Of a stretch of 64,000 bases of DNA, positions 16,926 through 25,597 are shown in pieces. The stretch's first letter is position 1; every line of letters begins with the position of its first letter. Source of the stretch: Pseudaeromonas sp963677375 (GTDB lineage: Bacteria > Pseudomonadota > Gammaproteobacteria > Enterobacterales > Aeromonadaceae); the NCBI GenBank assembly GCA_963677375.2, contig CAXXIF010000006.1, positions 124,001 through 188,000 on the forward strand, written 5' to 3'. Both the position numbers and the translations under genes were made by a program. Below the pieces are notes generated by a model, which saw only the letters and a list, made by a program, of their open reading frames with translations, had not been told where the DNA came from and searched no databases.

Positions 16926-18194
16926 ATGGCCTGTTGTGATAGCTCGGGTTCCTTGTCGTTGGATGCGGCCCAAGCCCGGTTGATGGCGCTGCCCCGGGTG
17001 TGCGGGGTGGAGTCTGTGCCGCTGGCTGCGGCCTTGGGGCGCGTCCTGGCTGAGCCTGTGGTCGCCACTATGCCGGTGCCGGCCTTCGATAACTCGGCGA
17101 TGGATGGTTATGCCGTGCGACTGGCCGACTTGGCCATGTCACAGGCTCTGGTGCTGGCGGGCAAAGCCTTTGCCGGACAGCCCTTTACCGGTGCCTGGCC
17201 GCCCGGACACTGCATCCGCATCATGACGGGGGCGCTGCTGCCTGAGGGGGCCGAGGCGGTGGTGATGCAGGAGCAGACTCGCGTCGAGCCGGTGGCTGCA
17301 GGCGGTGAACTTATCCACTTCGACGCTCCTGTGGTGGCCGGACAAAATATCCGCCGTCACGGGGAAGAGTTGCAACCCGGGATGCCGGTACTGGCTGCCG
17401 GGCTAAAACTCAGTGCCCGGGAGTTGCCCCTGCTGGCGACTCTGGGGGGGGCTGAGGTGGCCGTGTACCGACGGCTGCGGGTGGCCTTTTTCAGCAGTGG
17501 TGATGAACTCAGGCCGGTGGGCAGCGAGCTGGCGCCCGGAGAGCTCGTCGATTCCAACCGGTATGCGATTGCCGCCTTGCTGGAGCGATTGGGCTGTGAG
17601 GCGCTGGATCTGGGGATTATTCCCGATGACAAGGAGCTGCTGCGGCAGGCCTTTCTGCAGGCCGATGCTCACGCCGATGTGCTGATTACTTCGGGCGGGG
17701 TATCGGTCGGCGAGGCGGATTATACCAAGGCGATCCTGGCCGAGCTGGGTCAGGTGGAGTTCTGGAAGGTGGCCATCAAACCCGGCAAACCCTTCGCCTG
17801 CGGCCAACTGACGCGGGCACCCCGGGGTAGCTGGTTTTTCGGCCTGCCGGGGAATCCGGTCTCGGCCCTCATCACCTTCGTGCTGCTGGTGCGTCCGGCG
17901 CTGGATCAGCTGATGGGTGCGCAGCCAAAGCCTGCGTTGCGGCTACCAGCCCGCTTGACGATGCCGGTGCGGTTAAGCCCGGGACGGATTGATTTTCAGC
18001 GCGGCATTGCCTCAATGGCTGACGATGGTCAGTTACAGGTGGTCAGCGCCGGTGGTCAGGGCTCGGCCATGTTCAGCGCCCTGTCGCTGGCCAATTGCCT
18101 GATCCGGCTGGACCCGGAGCTGCATCCCGGAGAGCGGGAGTTGGCGGCCGGGACTCGTGTCGAGATCCAACTGTTTGACGAGGTGTTGCAATGA
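16926..18194 (+). CDS. moeA: Molybdopterin molybdenumtransferase
   Basis: A 422-residue MoeA, which inserts molybdate into adenylated molybdopterin. Seen: PVPAFDNSAMDGYAVR near 55-70, the MPT-binding core LITSGGVSVGEADYTK near 250, and GLPGNPVSALITFVLLVRP near 305, followed by the C-terminal domain IV. ATG 16926 has AGAGGG seven bases upstream; the frame reaches back to a TTG at 16887 and also has ATG 16905, both without a good site. First gene of the molybdenum cofactor run; it overlaps moeB by four bases. Confidence 0.95.
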   Translation: MACCDSSGSLSLDAAQARLMALPRVCGVESVPLAAALGRVLAEPVVATMPVPAFDNSAMDGYAVRLADLAMSQALVLAGKAFAGQPFTGAWPPGHCIRIMTGALLPEGAEAVVMQEQTRVEPVAAGGELIHFDAPVVAGQNIRRHGEELQPGMPVLAAGLKLSARELPLLATLGGAEVAVYRRLRVAFFSSGDELRPVGSELAPGELVDSNRYAIAALLERLGCEALDLGIIPDDKELLRQAFLQADAHADVLITSGGVSVGEADYTKAILAELGQVEFWKVAIKPGKPFACGQLTRAPRGSWFFGLPGNPVSALITFVLLVRPALDQLMGAQPKPALRLPARLTMPVRLSPGRIDFQRGIASMADDGQLQVVSAGGQGSAMFSALSLANCLIRLDPELHPGERELAAGTRVEIQLFDEVLQ

Positions 18195-18988
18195 ATCAGG
18201 AGCGACAACGAACGGCAGGGACTAGTGCCCTGAGTGATGCCGAACTGCTGCGCTATCATCGCCAAGTCAATCTCAAAGGCTGGGATCTGGCAGGGCAGGA
18301 GGCGCTCAAAGCGGCTCGGGTGCTGATCATAGGTCTGGGCGGCTTGGGTTGTGCGGCGGCCCAGTACCTGGCAGCGGCGGGTGTCGGTCAGCTGACCCTG
18401 CTGGATGGCGATAAGGTGGAGCACTCCAATCTGGCGCGCCAGGTACTGCATCAGGATAGTCGCGTCGGTCACTACAAGGTGCATTCGGCGGCCACGGCGC
18501 TTGGGGCGCTCAACCCTCATGTGCGGTTGCTGCCTTTGCCGGAGTATGCGGACGAGATGCTGCTGCCCAGCTATCTGGCCGAGCAGGATCTGGTGCTGGA
18601 TTGTACCGACAAGCGGGCCAGCCGGGAGCTGATCAACCTCTGCTGCCGTGCCGCCGGTGTGCCTTTGGTCTCCGGTGCCGCGATCCGGGGCGAAGGGCAA
18701 TTGAGCGTCTTTGGCTGGGGACAGGATGAGCCCTGTTACCACTGCCTGAGCCGATTGTTCGCCGAGCCGGATGGCAGTTGCGTGGTGAATGGCGTGCTGG
18801 GACCTTTGGTCGGTCTGGTCGGCTCGTTACAGGCGATGGAGGCGCTGAAGCTGCTGACCGGCATCGGCCAACCGCTCTGCGGCGAACTCTTGCTGATCGA
18901 CGGGCTGAGTCTGGAATTTCAACGCCTGCGTTTGCCCCGGGACCCGGAGTGCCGGGTGTGTGGCGAGCAGGAACACTGGGCGGCCTGA
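18191..18988 (+). CDS. moeB: Molybdopterin-synthase adenylyltransferase
   Basis: A 265-residue E1-like enzyme that adenylates the C-terminal Gly-Gly of MoaD. ATP-binding GLGGLGCAAAQYL is near residue 51, followed by LLDGDKVEHSNLARQ. Zinc-type Cys pairs are CYHC near 181 and CRVC near 256. Its substrate MoaD is encoded 3 kb downstream. The ATGA overlap with moeA indicates coupling. A ThiF role cannot be excluded by sequence, but the location decides for MoeB. Confidence 0.92.
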   Translation: MNQERQRTAGTSALSDAELLRYHRQVNLKGWDLAGQEALKAARVLIIGLGGLGCAAAQYLAAAGVGQLTLLDGDKVEHSNLARQVLHQDSRVGHYKVHSAATALGALNPHVRLLPLPEYADEMLLPSYLAEQDLVLDCTDKRASRELINLCCRAAGVPLVSGAAIRGEGQLSVFGWGQDEPCYHCLSRLFAEPDGSCVVNGVLGPLVGLVGSLQAMEALKLLTGIGQPLCGELLLIDGLSLEFQRLRLPRDPECRVCGEQEHWAA

Positions 18989-19074
18989 AGCCGGGTGCCC
19001 CGCACCATAGTGCATACAACGACACAATAAACCCGAGCCTGTTTGCCTAACCTTCAGCCATTGAAGCAAGGGAT

Positions 19075-19160
19075 ACCGGCCGAGCCCTCCGCCAGTGTCA
19101 TAGACCACCGGAGTGGCGAGGGTGGTGCGGGAAACCAAACCGCCTCCCGACTTGGAAAGG
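19075..19160 (+). ncRNA. Probable Moco-type riboswitch/structured leader of moaA
   Basis: The 177-nt gap before moaA folds into several helices. Possible pairings are CTCCG (19087-19091) with CGGAG (19109-19113), or ACCACC (19104-19109) with GGTGGT (19121-19126); these exclude each other. CGGGA (19128-19132) pairs with TCCCG (19145-19149). The conserved-looking CCGCCTCCCG ends just before the ribosome site AAAGG. Moco RNA elements are known upstream of moaA in gammaproteobacteria; assignment here is by position and general features, not by a covariance search. Confidence 0.55.
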
Positions 19161-19165
19161 TGTTT

Positions 19166-20284
19166 ATGTCCATATTTGAAACGAGTCTGGCACCCGGTGT
19201 CGGATCGCGGCCCGACTCCGCGCTGCGTCTCGCGGTCACGCCGTTGCTATCCGTCGGGACTGAAATTGTGCCGTCGGCAACCTTGCTGCCTTCCGCTGAT
19301 CCTCTGCTGGTCGATAGCTTCGCCCGGCGATTTGGCTATTTGCGACTGTCGATCACCGATGTCTGTAATTTTCGTTGCAGCTACTGCCTGCCCAACGGTT
19401 ACAAGCCCGATGGCTCGCGGGATTTCCTCTCCCGCAGCGAACTGCTGCGGGTGGCGCGGAGCTTTGTTGCCATGGGCACCCGCAAGATCCGGCTGACTGG
19501 TGGCGAGCCCTCCATGCGGCGGGATCTGGATGCTATTTTGGGTGATCTGCGGGAGATCCCGGGCCTGGACAAGCTGGTGATGACCACCAATGGCTATCGT
19601 CTGAAGGAGCGTGCCGCGCAATGGCGGGCCGCGGGTCTCGATAGCCTGAATGTCAGTATCGACAGTCTGGACCCCCGCCAGTTCCGGCTCATCACCGGCG
19701 AGAACCGGCTTGGGGAGATCCTGGCCGGATTGGAGGCCGCATGGGCCGCCGGATTTGGCACCATCAAGGTCAATACCGTGCTGCTCAAGGGGCTCAACCA
19801 TCACGAGTTCAACGACTTTCTGTGCTGGGTCAAGGATCAGCCCATCCAACTGCGCTTTATCGAATTGATGCAAACCGGTGTGGCGGGGGATTATTTTGCC
19901 CGTCACCACCTGCGGGGCGCCGAGCTGGAGCAACAACTGCTGCGACAGGGCTGGCAACTCAAGGCGCGGGCCGCCGAAGATGGCCCAGCCCGGGTCTACC
20001 AGCATGCCGATTATGTGGGTGAGGTGGGGCTCATCATGCCCTATGGTGCGGGTTTCTGTGACAGTTGCAACCGACTGCGGGTCTCGGCGCTGGGGCAGTT
20101 GCACCTGTGCCTGTTTGGCGATGGCGGCATAGAGCTGCGGGATCTGCTCGGTAGTGATGATCCCCGGCTGCAACAGCAATTGCAGCTCAGGTTACAACAG
20201 GCGTTGCAGTTCAAGGCCAAGGCTCACCATCTGCATGAGGGTGATCCGGGTATCCGTGCTCATCTGGCTTCGATTGGAGGTTGA
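19166..20284 (+). CDS. moaA: GTP 3',8-cyclase (molybdenum cofactor biosynthesis)
   Basis: A 372-residue radical-SAM enzyme that converts GTP to 3',8-cyclo-GTP. The radical-SAM cluster motif CNFRCSYC is near residue 67, with LRLSITDVC before it and the GGEP motif (LTGGEPSMRRD) near 115. The C-terminal second cluster has CDSCNRLRVS and a further Cys in LHLCLF. The N-terminus has about 45 residues more than E. coli MoaA. ATG 19166 follows GGAAAGG; the frame upstream passes through the leader RNA. Preceded by its own structured leader, so it may be controlled separately from moeAB. Confidence 0.95.
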   Translation: MSIFETSLAPGVGSRPDSALRLAVTPLLSVGTEIVPSATLLPSADPLLVDSFARRFGYLRLSITDVCNFRCSYCLPNGYKPDGSRDFLSRSELLRVARSFVAMGTRKIRLTGGEPSMRRDLDAILGDLREIPGLDKLVMTTNGYRLKERAAQWRAAGLDSLNVSIDSLDPRQFRLITGENRLGEILAGLEAAWAAGFGTIKVNTVLLKGLNHHEFNDFLCWVKDQPIQLRFIELMQTGVAGDYFARHHLRGAELEQQLLRQGWQLKARAAEDGPARVYQHADYVGEVGLIMPYGAGFCDSCNRLRVSALGQLHLCLFGDGGIELRDLLGSDDPRLQQQLQLRLQQALQFKAKAHHLHEGDPGIRAHLASIGG

Positions 20285-20286
20285 TG

Positions 20287-20958
20287 ATGTCCATCGATCC
20301 TGTTTCTGCTTCCGAGCCCTCACATTTTGAGCTCTCCCGTTCCGAGCCTCCGTTGTTTGGTTTGCTGCTGTGCGGTGGCCGTTCCTCGCGAATGGGACAG
20401 GATAAGGCATTGCTACAGCTCGGGGTGGAGTCGCTGTTGCAACGGGGGCTGCGGCTGCTGCGGGAGTCCGGTTGTGGCGGTGTCTGGCTCAGTGGCGACT
20501 ATCCGGGCTTTGCCTCGATTCCGGATCACCCGACATGGGCCGGTCGTGGCCCTCTGGCCGGGATCGCCTCGGCTTTGCATCGCTATCCCGAGGCTCGCTG
20601 GCTCATATTGCCGGTGGATATGCCGGGGATGGATGCCACCCTGCTACGCGCCCTAGCCCGACAAGGTGCGGCTCACCCGGTAGGAAGCGGGGTACAGGGA
20701 AGCCAGTTCCCCTTGCTGCTGCAGCCGGGTGCCTTGTCGGTGCTGGAGACCTTGCTGGGCAGTGGCGAGCGGCGCGACTACTCGGTCCAGGCGCTGTTGC
20801 GTCAGTTAGCCCTGCCGCTGCATCCGGCGGACCAACTGCTGCCAGATATGGCCGCAGGGGCGGTGCAGCGGATCTTGGGCAACACTAATACGCCCGAAGA
20901 GTGGCGGCTGTATGCCGCGTCTGCCGGGGATGATTTTGCATGGGATGTAAACCCCTAG
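20287..20958 (+). CDS. mobA: Molybdenum cofactor guanylyltransferase
   Basis: A 223-residue MobA, which attaches GMP to Moco to make the MGD form used by NasA. The nucleotide-binding motif LLCGGRSSRMGQDKA is near residue 28; LPVDMPGMD and the C-terminal NTPEEW stretch are typical. GGAGG lies six bases before ATG 20287; ATG 20284 overlapping the moaA stop is the alternative. The N-terminal 25 residues are Ser/Glu/Pro-rich and not conserved in the family. Confidence 0.92.
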   Translation: MSIDPVSASEPSHFELSRSEPPLFGLLLCGGRSSRMGQDKALLQLGVESLLQRGLRLLRESGCGGVWLSGDYPGFASIPDHPTWAGRGPLAGIASALHRYPEARWLILPVDMPGMDATLLRALARQGAAHPVGSGVQGSQFPLLLQPGALSVLETLLGSGERRDYSVQALLRQLALPLHPADQLLPDMAAGAVQRILGNTNTPEEWRLYAASAGDDFAWDVNP

Positions 20959-21011
20959 GGTTGCATCTTCATTACGCCATCACACGATTATTACTTGAAA
21001 AGGACACCGAT

Positions 21012-21530
21012 ATGAGCCATGCGGCCCTGGAATTCAAAGCTCTCAACGTTGCGGTGCTGACCGTTTCCGACACCCGTACGGCCGAAACCGACAGCTCGGG
21101 ATTGCTGCTGGTGGAGGCGCTGCAAGCCGCTGGCCATCGGCTGGCAGACAAGCAGATCGTCATCGATGACATCTACCAAATTCGCGCCGTACTGAGCCAA
21201 TGGATCGCCAGTGCTCAGATCCAGGCGGTGATCATCACAGGTGGCACCGGTTTTACGGGGCGTGATACCACGCCGGAAGCGGTCAAGCCGCTGTTCGACA
21301 AGGAGGTGGAGGGCTTTGGCGAGCTGTTCCGCCAGGTCTCCTTTACCGAAATCGGTACCAGCACCATCCAGAGTCGCGCACTGGCCGGGCTTGCCAATCG
21401 CACCATCATCTTCTGCCTGCCAGGGTCGAATAATGCCTGTCGCACCGGTTGGCAGCAGATCATTGCGCCCCAACTGGATGCTCGCACCCGGCCCTGCAGT
21501 TTTGTCATGCACTTGAAAAGCGGAGTCTGA
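21012..21530 (+). CDS. moaB: Molybdopterin adenylyltransferase-type protein MoaB
   Basis: A 172-residue MoaB/Mog-family protein. It carries the MoCF-binding motifs VAVLTVSDTR near residue 12, IITGGTGFTGRDTTPEAV near 75 and FCLPGSNNACRTGW near 140. It adenylates molybdopterin or is a structural homologue of MogA. ATG 21012 follows AAAAGGA; the longer frame from 20940 overlaps mobA and has no ribosome site. Two bases separate its stop from moaC. Confidence 0.93.
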   Translation: MSHAALEFKALNVAVLTVSDTRTAETDSSGLLLVEALQAAGHRLADKQIVIDDIYQIRAVLSQWIASAQIQAVIITGGTGFTGRDTTPEAVKPLFDKEVEGFGELFRQVSFTEIGTSTIQSRALAGLANRTIIFCLPGSNNACRTGWQQIIAPQLDARTRPCSFVMHLKSGV

Positions 21531-21532
21531 GC

Positions 21533-22015
21533 ATGAGTAGCCAGTTATCCCATGTGCAGGCCAATGGCGAAGCCCATATGGTCGATGTCTCGGGCAAGGT
21601 CGAGACCCATCGCGAGGCGCGAGCTCAGGCCCGGGTCCGCATGCTGCCGGCGACGGTGCAACTGATCCTCGATGGCGCGCATCACAAGGGGGATGTGTTC
21701 GCCACGGCGCGGATCGCCGGCATCATGGCCGCCAAGAAGACCAGCGATCTGATCCCCTTATGCCATCCACTGGCGCTGACCAAGGTCGAGGTGGAGTTGC
21801 GCATCGACGAGGCAAACGCCTGCGTCATCATCCAGACCCTGTGTCGCCTCAAGGGGCAGACCGGCGTCGAGATGGAGGCGCTGACAGCAGCCTCGGTGGC
21901 GGCACTGACTCTGTATGATATGTGCAAGGCGGTGGACAAGGGCATGGTGATCGAGCAGATAGCGCTGATCAGCAAGGTTGGCGGCAAGTCTGGCGATTAC
22001 CAACGGCAGGAGTGA
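21533..22015 (+). CDS. moaC: Cyclic pyranopterin monophosphate synthase
   Basis: A 160-residue MoaC that turns 3',8-cyclo-GTP into cPMP, the step after MoaA. Family segments: MVDVSGK near residue 16, GDVFATARIAGIMAAKKTSDLIPLCHPL near 55-82, and GVEMEALTAASVAALTLYDMCKA near 108-130, with the catalytic Lys in the last region. ATG 21533 follows GGAGTCTGAGC. Its stop is three bases before moaD. Confidence 0.96.
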   Translation: MSSQLSHVQANGEAHMVDVSGKVETHREARAQARVRMLPATVQLILDGAHHKGDVFATARIAGIMAAKKTSDLIPLCHPLALTKVEVELRIDEANACVIIQTLCRLKGQTGVEMEALTAASVAALTLYDMCKAVDKGMVIEQIALISKVGGKSGDYQRQE

Positions 22016-22018
22016 GTC

Positions 22019-22264
22019 ATGATCCAGGTGAAATTTTTTGCCTCCCTCCGGGAGCAACTGGCAACGAGCCAGTTGGAGCTGGCGGCCGAGTATCCCACCG
22101 CCGGGGCGCTGCGGCAGGCACTGGCTGCCCGAAGTCCTGTCTGGGCGCGGGTACTGGGAGCGGACTCGGTGTTGGTGGCTATTAATCAGAGCGTGCAACC
22201 CTGGTCGACGCCACTGGCGGATGGCGATGAAGTCGCGTTTTTTCCACCTGTTACAGGAGGCTGA
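22019..22264 (+). CDS. moaD: Molybdopterin synthase small subunit
   Basis: An 81-residue ubiquitin-like sulfur carrier ending in the required Gly-Gly (VTGG), which MoeB adenylates and which is then thiocarboxylated. It begins IQVKFFASLREQL. ATG 22019 is preceded by GGAGTGAGTC. It works as a heterotetramer with MoaE, encoded immediately downstream. Confidence 0.94.
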   Translation: MIQVKFFASLREQLATSQLELAAEYPTAGALRQALAARSPVWARVLGADSVLVAINQSVQPWSTPLADGDEVAFFPPVTGG

Positions 22265-22271
22265 TCTGGAT

Positions 22272-22784
22272 ATGTCATCGCCAGCAGAGCGTTCATCATC
22301 CGACGTGGAAGACGTCATGGGACTGCCAGACCGCATTTTGGTTCAGGAAGCAGATTTCGATCTGGCCTGTGAACACCAGCGTCTGGCAGGGCAAGGCAGC
22401 ATCGGCGCCCTGGTCAGCTTTGTCGGGCGGATGCGGGATATCAATCTCGGGGATACCGTGGTCGGACTGAGTCTGGAGCATTATCCGGGTATGACGGAAA
22501 AATCCCTCCATGAACTGGTGCAGCAGGCTCGTGATCGCTGGCCGCTGGAGGCGGTGACGCTGATCCATCGAGTTGGCGAGTTTCAGCCTTGCGACCAAAT
22601 CGTACTGGTGCTGGTGGCCAGCTCCCACCGCGGTGACGCCTTTGCGGCCTGCGAGTTCTTGATGGATGCGCTGAAAACCAGGGCGCCGTTCTGGAAGAAG
22701 GAGCGATTGGCCGATGGCTCCAGTCGCTGGGTTGAAGCCCGGCAGACGGACCAGCAAGCCGCCCAGCGCTGGGACGCGACCTAA
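22272..22784 (+). CDS. moaE: Molybdopterin synthase large subunit
   Basis: A 170-residue MoaE that uses MoaD thiocarboxylate to build the molybdopterin dithiolene. Core motifs: GALVSFVGRMRD near residue 48, LEHYPGMTEK near 70, IHRVG near 97, and KTRAPFWKKE near 136, which carries the active-site Lys. ATG 22272 is eight bases past moaD with GGAGG upstream. ATG 22317 would drop a 15-residue non-conserved Ser-rich lead and is possible. Last gene of the Moco run. Confidence 0.94.
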   Translation: MSSPAERSSSDVEDVMGLPDRILVQEADFDLACEHQRLAGQGSIGALVSFVGRMRDINLGDTVVGLSLEHYPGMTEKSLHELVQQARDRWPLEAVTLIHRVGEFQPCDQIVLVLVASSHRGDAFAACEFLMDALKTRAPFWKKERLADGSSRWVEARQTDQQAAQRWDAT

Positions 22785-22810
22785 AAAAAACAGCCCTCAT
22801 CGGAGGGCTG
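22783..22810 (-). terminator. Intrinsic terminator between moaE and the DUF2750 gene
   Basis: CAGCCCTC (22791-22798), loop ATCG, GAGGGCTG (22803-22810). Eight A at 22783-22790 give a T-tract on the minus strand, so it terminates the minus-strand gene. No T-tract serves moaE. Confidence 0.85.
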
Positions 22811-22862
22811 TCTGGCATTTGTGGCTGAGGCTCCATCTACGAGGCGGAAGCCCTGACTCGAT

Positions 22863-23225
22863 TTATTCGGTAAATTCAGCCAGATCCTTGGCCAACTCCA
22901 GGGGGTCGATTTCCAGACCATCCATATCTTCATTCCAGTTGGTGCCGATCAGTACGCCATCTTCACCCAGATCATTGACCCACTCTTCGAAGAAAGTTTC
23001 CAGATCGATGGCGACCGGGGTGTAGTCAGCCCACTCTTCCACGCAATGGGCCCGGGCGGATGCTTCACTGGACCACAACGGCAGCACATCGGTTTCGGCA
23101 AAATCGTTGGAATCACAGACAACCCAATCTTCGCCGAATTGCAGACCCCATAGCACACCGGTTTCACGGGCTTGGGTCAGGAGAAGGTCGTAGTTGGCAT
23201 TCAGATCGGTGGTCAGTTGGCTCAT
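22863..23225 (-). CDS. DUF2750-type acidic protein
   Basis: A 120-residue, strongly acidic protein resembling the DUF2750 family: GEDWVVCDSNDF, then VLPLWSSEASA, WADYTPVAIDLETFFEEW and DGVLIGTNW. No catalytic motif is evident and the function is unknown. ATG 23225 is preferred over ATG 23237 and the 23285 start because the conserved part begins here and a GGA precedes it; no strong ribosome site is seen for any. It is monocistronic with a good terminator. Confidence 0.75.
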   Translation of the reverse strand: MSQLTTDLNANYDLLLTQARETGVLWGLQFGEDWVVCDSNDFAETDVLPLWSSEASARAHCVEEWADYTPVAIDLETFFEEWVNDLGEDGVLIGTNWNEDMDGLEIDPLELAKDLAEFTE

Positions 23226-23427
23226 TGCAGTATCCATAGTGGAAAATAACGGTTCGATCCTGAAGCAAAATGGGCTGACACACAAGCCCGCTTGCTGAAA
23301 TAGCCGACAACTTCACACCTCAAGCTTTGGTCGATACGGATGCGCAGAGGCTCTATGTTTACTTCAGGGTGTATAGTCGGCAACGTCATGAATTCCCCTG
23401 TTGTTGAATTACGGATGAGGTGTCTGG

Positions 23428-23856
23428 ATGATTATGAGTTTGCTGATCGGTATGCCGGTTATTCTGATGTGTCTGCTTTTACAATCGTTGATCATCATGG
23501 GCAGCTTACGTTTTTATTTTGCACGTCTGGATCGCGGTCGTTCGTTTATGAGTGTTTCACTCCCTCTGTTTGGAGTCATCACCCTCTTGATGTTTGGCAA
23601 TTGTCTGCAACTGACGGTGTGGGGAATACTGTTTGTCCTGCTGGGTGAGTTTTCCTCTCTTGATGCCGCCATCTATCACTCGGCGGTGAATTTTGCCACG
23701 CTGGGATATGGCGACATTATCATGAGTGTAAAATGGCGTATGTTGGGACCCCTCGAAGCCATAAATGGTGCTTTGATGATCGGTCTGTCTGGAGCCTGTA
23801 TGTTGGCCGTGTTACAGCACCAACTAAAACGATTACTCGTCCTCGATCATAACTAA
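23428..23856 (+). CDS. Small potassium-channel-like membrane protein
   Basis: A 142-residue membrane protein with hydrophobic segments at about 3-28, 42-72 and 115-132. A pore-loop motif ATLGYGDI near residue 90 resembles the K+ channel selectivity filter T(V/I)GYGD. It has no cytosolic RCK/TrkA-N domain. This fits the two-to-three-helix Ion_trans_2-type channels of gammaproteobacteria, which would work as tetramers in the inner membrane. Start ATG 23428 is preceded by GAGGTG; ATG 23434 is also possible. No partner gene adjoins. Confidence 0.72.
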   Translation: MIMSLLIGMPVILMCLLLQSLIIMGSLRFYFARLDRGRSFMSVSLPLFGVITLLMFGNCLQLTVWGILFVLLGEFSSLDAAIYHSAVNFATLGYGDIIMSVKWRMLGPLEAINGALMIGLSGACMLAVLQHQLKRLLVLDHN

Positions 23857-24015
23857 TGTTGCCGGTTGTGAATTTGATCGCCCTTCCTATCAGCGAGTTG
23901 GCAGTACCCTGTCGAACCTTGAATATTTCGAACTATGGTTAATAGGGTGTCTGGTTTTTAGGTGATGACACTAGGAAGTACGCCTTTGTTGACTGCTGGC
24001 TTGCGTGGATTTGCC

Positions 24016-24807
24016 ATGAATAGAACCTCTCGACATCAAACCCACTGGCACCGGATCTTGATCGGGATGCTACTTGGACTGCTTGTGAGTGGTCCGGTGC
24101 AGGCGAAAAAAATGCTATTTGCGGCTATGGATGACTGGCCTCCCTTTATCATCGACACCCATACGGTTAGCTCGGACTCGGGCTTCGATGGGATTGATCG
24201 GGAATTGCTCCAGGAGTTGTCATCTCGAACCGGTATCGATATCTATCTGCTGCGCTATCCATTTGTCCGGGCATTACAAGATATGCAGGCTGGACGGGTG
24301 GATCTGATCACCAGTTTGGCCAAGACACCGGCGCGCAGTCAGTTTCTGGGGTATCTGTCGACACCCTATTATCAATGTCATCCTGCCTTTTACGCCTTGC
24401 CGGCCATGGCAAAACAGATCCGTACCTATGAGGACTTAAAAGGGAAGAAAATAGGTTATGTTCGTGGTTCCGCTTATTTCGAGCCCTTTGATAGTGACAA
24501 GCAGCTGACTAAAAACGGGGTCATGAATGAAAACCAACTGCCAGGCAAACTTCTCAAGCAACGCAATGATCTGTTTGTGGGTGCCGACTGCCAGGTGGAT
24601 TACGCCCTGCGCGAAACCGGGCTCACCGGGAAGATAGTGCCGACCGTCTACCGTCCACCACAAAAAATCGATCTCTATATTGGCTATAGCAAGGCAGCCG
24701 GTATTGAAAAAGAGACGGTTCTACTCGATAAAGCGCTGGCGGATATGGTTGCCGAAGGCTGGGTCGCTCGACTTGCCAACAGTTATTTCAATCCGGGTGG
24801 AAACTAG
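24016..24807 (+). CDS. Periplasmic solute-binding protein, family 3-like
   Basis: A 263-residue protein with a signal peptide ending PVQAKK near residue 32 and the family-3 binding fold (FAAMDDWPPF, GIDRELLQEL, IGYVRGSAYF). It is similar in architecture to the product at 8485-9228, but the two are not close copies. No transporter genes are adjacent. ATG 24016 is chosen because it starts the signal peptide; its ribosome site is weak (TGGA). Ligand unknown. Confidence 0.78.
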   Translation: MNRTSRHQTHWHRILIGMLLGLLVSGPVQAKKMLFAAMDDWPPFIIDTHTVSSDSGFDGIDRELLQELSSRTGIDIYLLRYPFVRALQDMQAGRVDLITSLAKTPARSQFLGYLSTPYYQCHPAFYALPAMAKQIRTYEDLKGKKIGYVRGSAYFEPFDSDKQLTKNGVMNENQLPGKLLKQRNDLFVGADCQVDYALRETGLTGKIVPTVYRPPQKIDLYIGYSKAAGIEKETVLLDKALADMVAEGWVARLANSYFNPGGN

Positions 24808-24905
24808 TCAGCGTTCAGCAGCGCTAGCCACTTGCTATGTCGGTTTGGTGTTAGCCGACCATTCTCGATCCACATCAGCAATCTGCGACTGCAGCCAAAG
24901 GCCCA

Positions 24906-25595
24906 TTATCGAAAGGCTATCCAGCGCTCCGCCATATCAGCCTTGCGGGCGACCATTTTTTCGGCCAACGCGGGATGACCGCCATGGTCGAGAATCACTC
25001 GGCGGATCTGCTCATCCGGAATATCCAAGACGATCTGAATGGCTTGTTGGATATCATCAAGAGTCATATCCGCAAAGAGTTTGACGGCATGAGGGTTGCT
25101 GGGGTCGCTGCGCAACATATCCACCTCGTTCACACAGGTGCCGAATGCCTTGCCCTTGGGGTCCCCCTGCGCTCGAAATGCCAGAGCGCCGCCGACATCG
25201 AGGGTCAGCACAGTGCCAAGATAGATCCCCTGATTGTCACCATAAAAGCCAGCAGCGTCCCAATTGGCGGTCCAGGCATGTACTCCATACCAGAGTTGTG
25301 CCTGCTTGCGCTCACTGTCATTGAAATGGGCACTATGCTTTTTGTCGAGCAAGATCCACTCGGTTGCAATTTGCTCGGGCTCCCGGGTTTGCACGTAGGT
25401 GAGGGTAGGGGCACCAGCCAATTGATACAGTTCGGCAGCCATGATTTCATTGCGGGCGTGGGCGACAGACTCCAGCGTTTTGACATAATAGCGCTGGCCG
25501 TTCACGGCTTGAAAAATGCCTGCTGGATTGCTGCCCATTTGCCCACCCACCCGTTGCAGAGTCGTGACATCCAATGGCGGTGTGGTGCTCTTCAT
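24906..25595 (-). CDS. Kinase-fold protein of unknown substrate (PI-kinase/HipA-like)
   Basis: A 229-residue protein. The motifs read like a compact kinase of the HipA/phosphatidylinositol-kinase type. A glycine-rich start (VGGQMGSNPAG, about 16-26) is followed by an ATP-lysine motif YYVK (about 36-39). ARNEIMAAELY is next (an E that may pair with the Lys), then a catalytic-loop-like NWDAAGFYGDN (about 113-123) and a metal-site-like LDVGGALAF. I do not recognise a named family with certainty, and protein, lipid or nucleotide could be the substrate. The gene starts 2 nt after the stop of the phosphatase gene on the same strand, so a kinase-phosphatase pair is probable. Confidence 0.6.
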   Translation of the reverse strand: MKSTTPPLDVTTLQRVGGQMGSNPAGIFQAVNGQRYYVKTLESVAHARNEIMAAELYQLAGAPTLTYVQTREPEQIATEWILLDKKHSAHFNDSERKQAQLWYGVHAWTANWDAAGFYGDNQGIYLGTVLTLDVGGALAFRAQGDPKGKAFGTCVNEVDMLRSDPSNPHAVKLFADMTLDDIQQAIQIVLDIPDEQIRRVILDHGGHPALAEKMVARKADMAERWIAFR

Positions 25596-25597
25596 CG

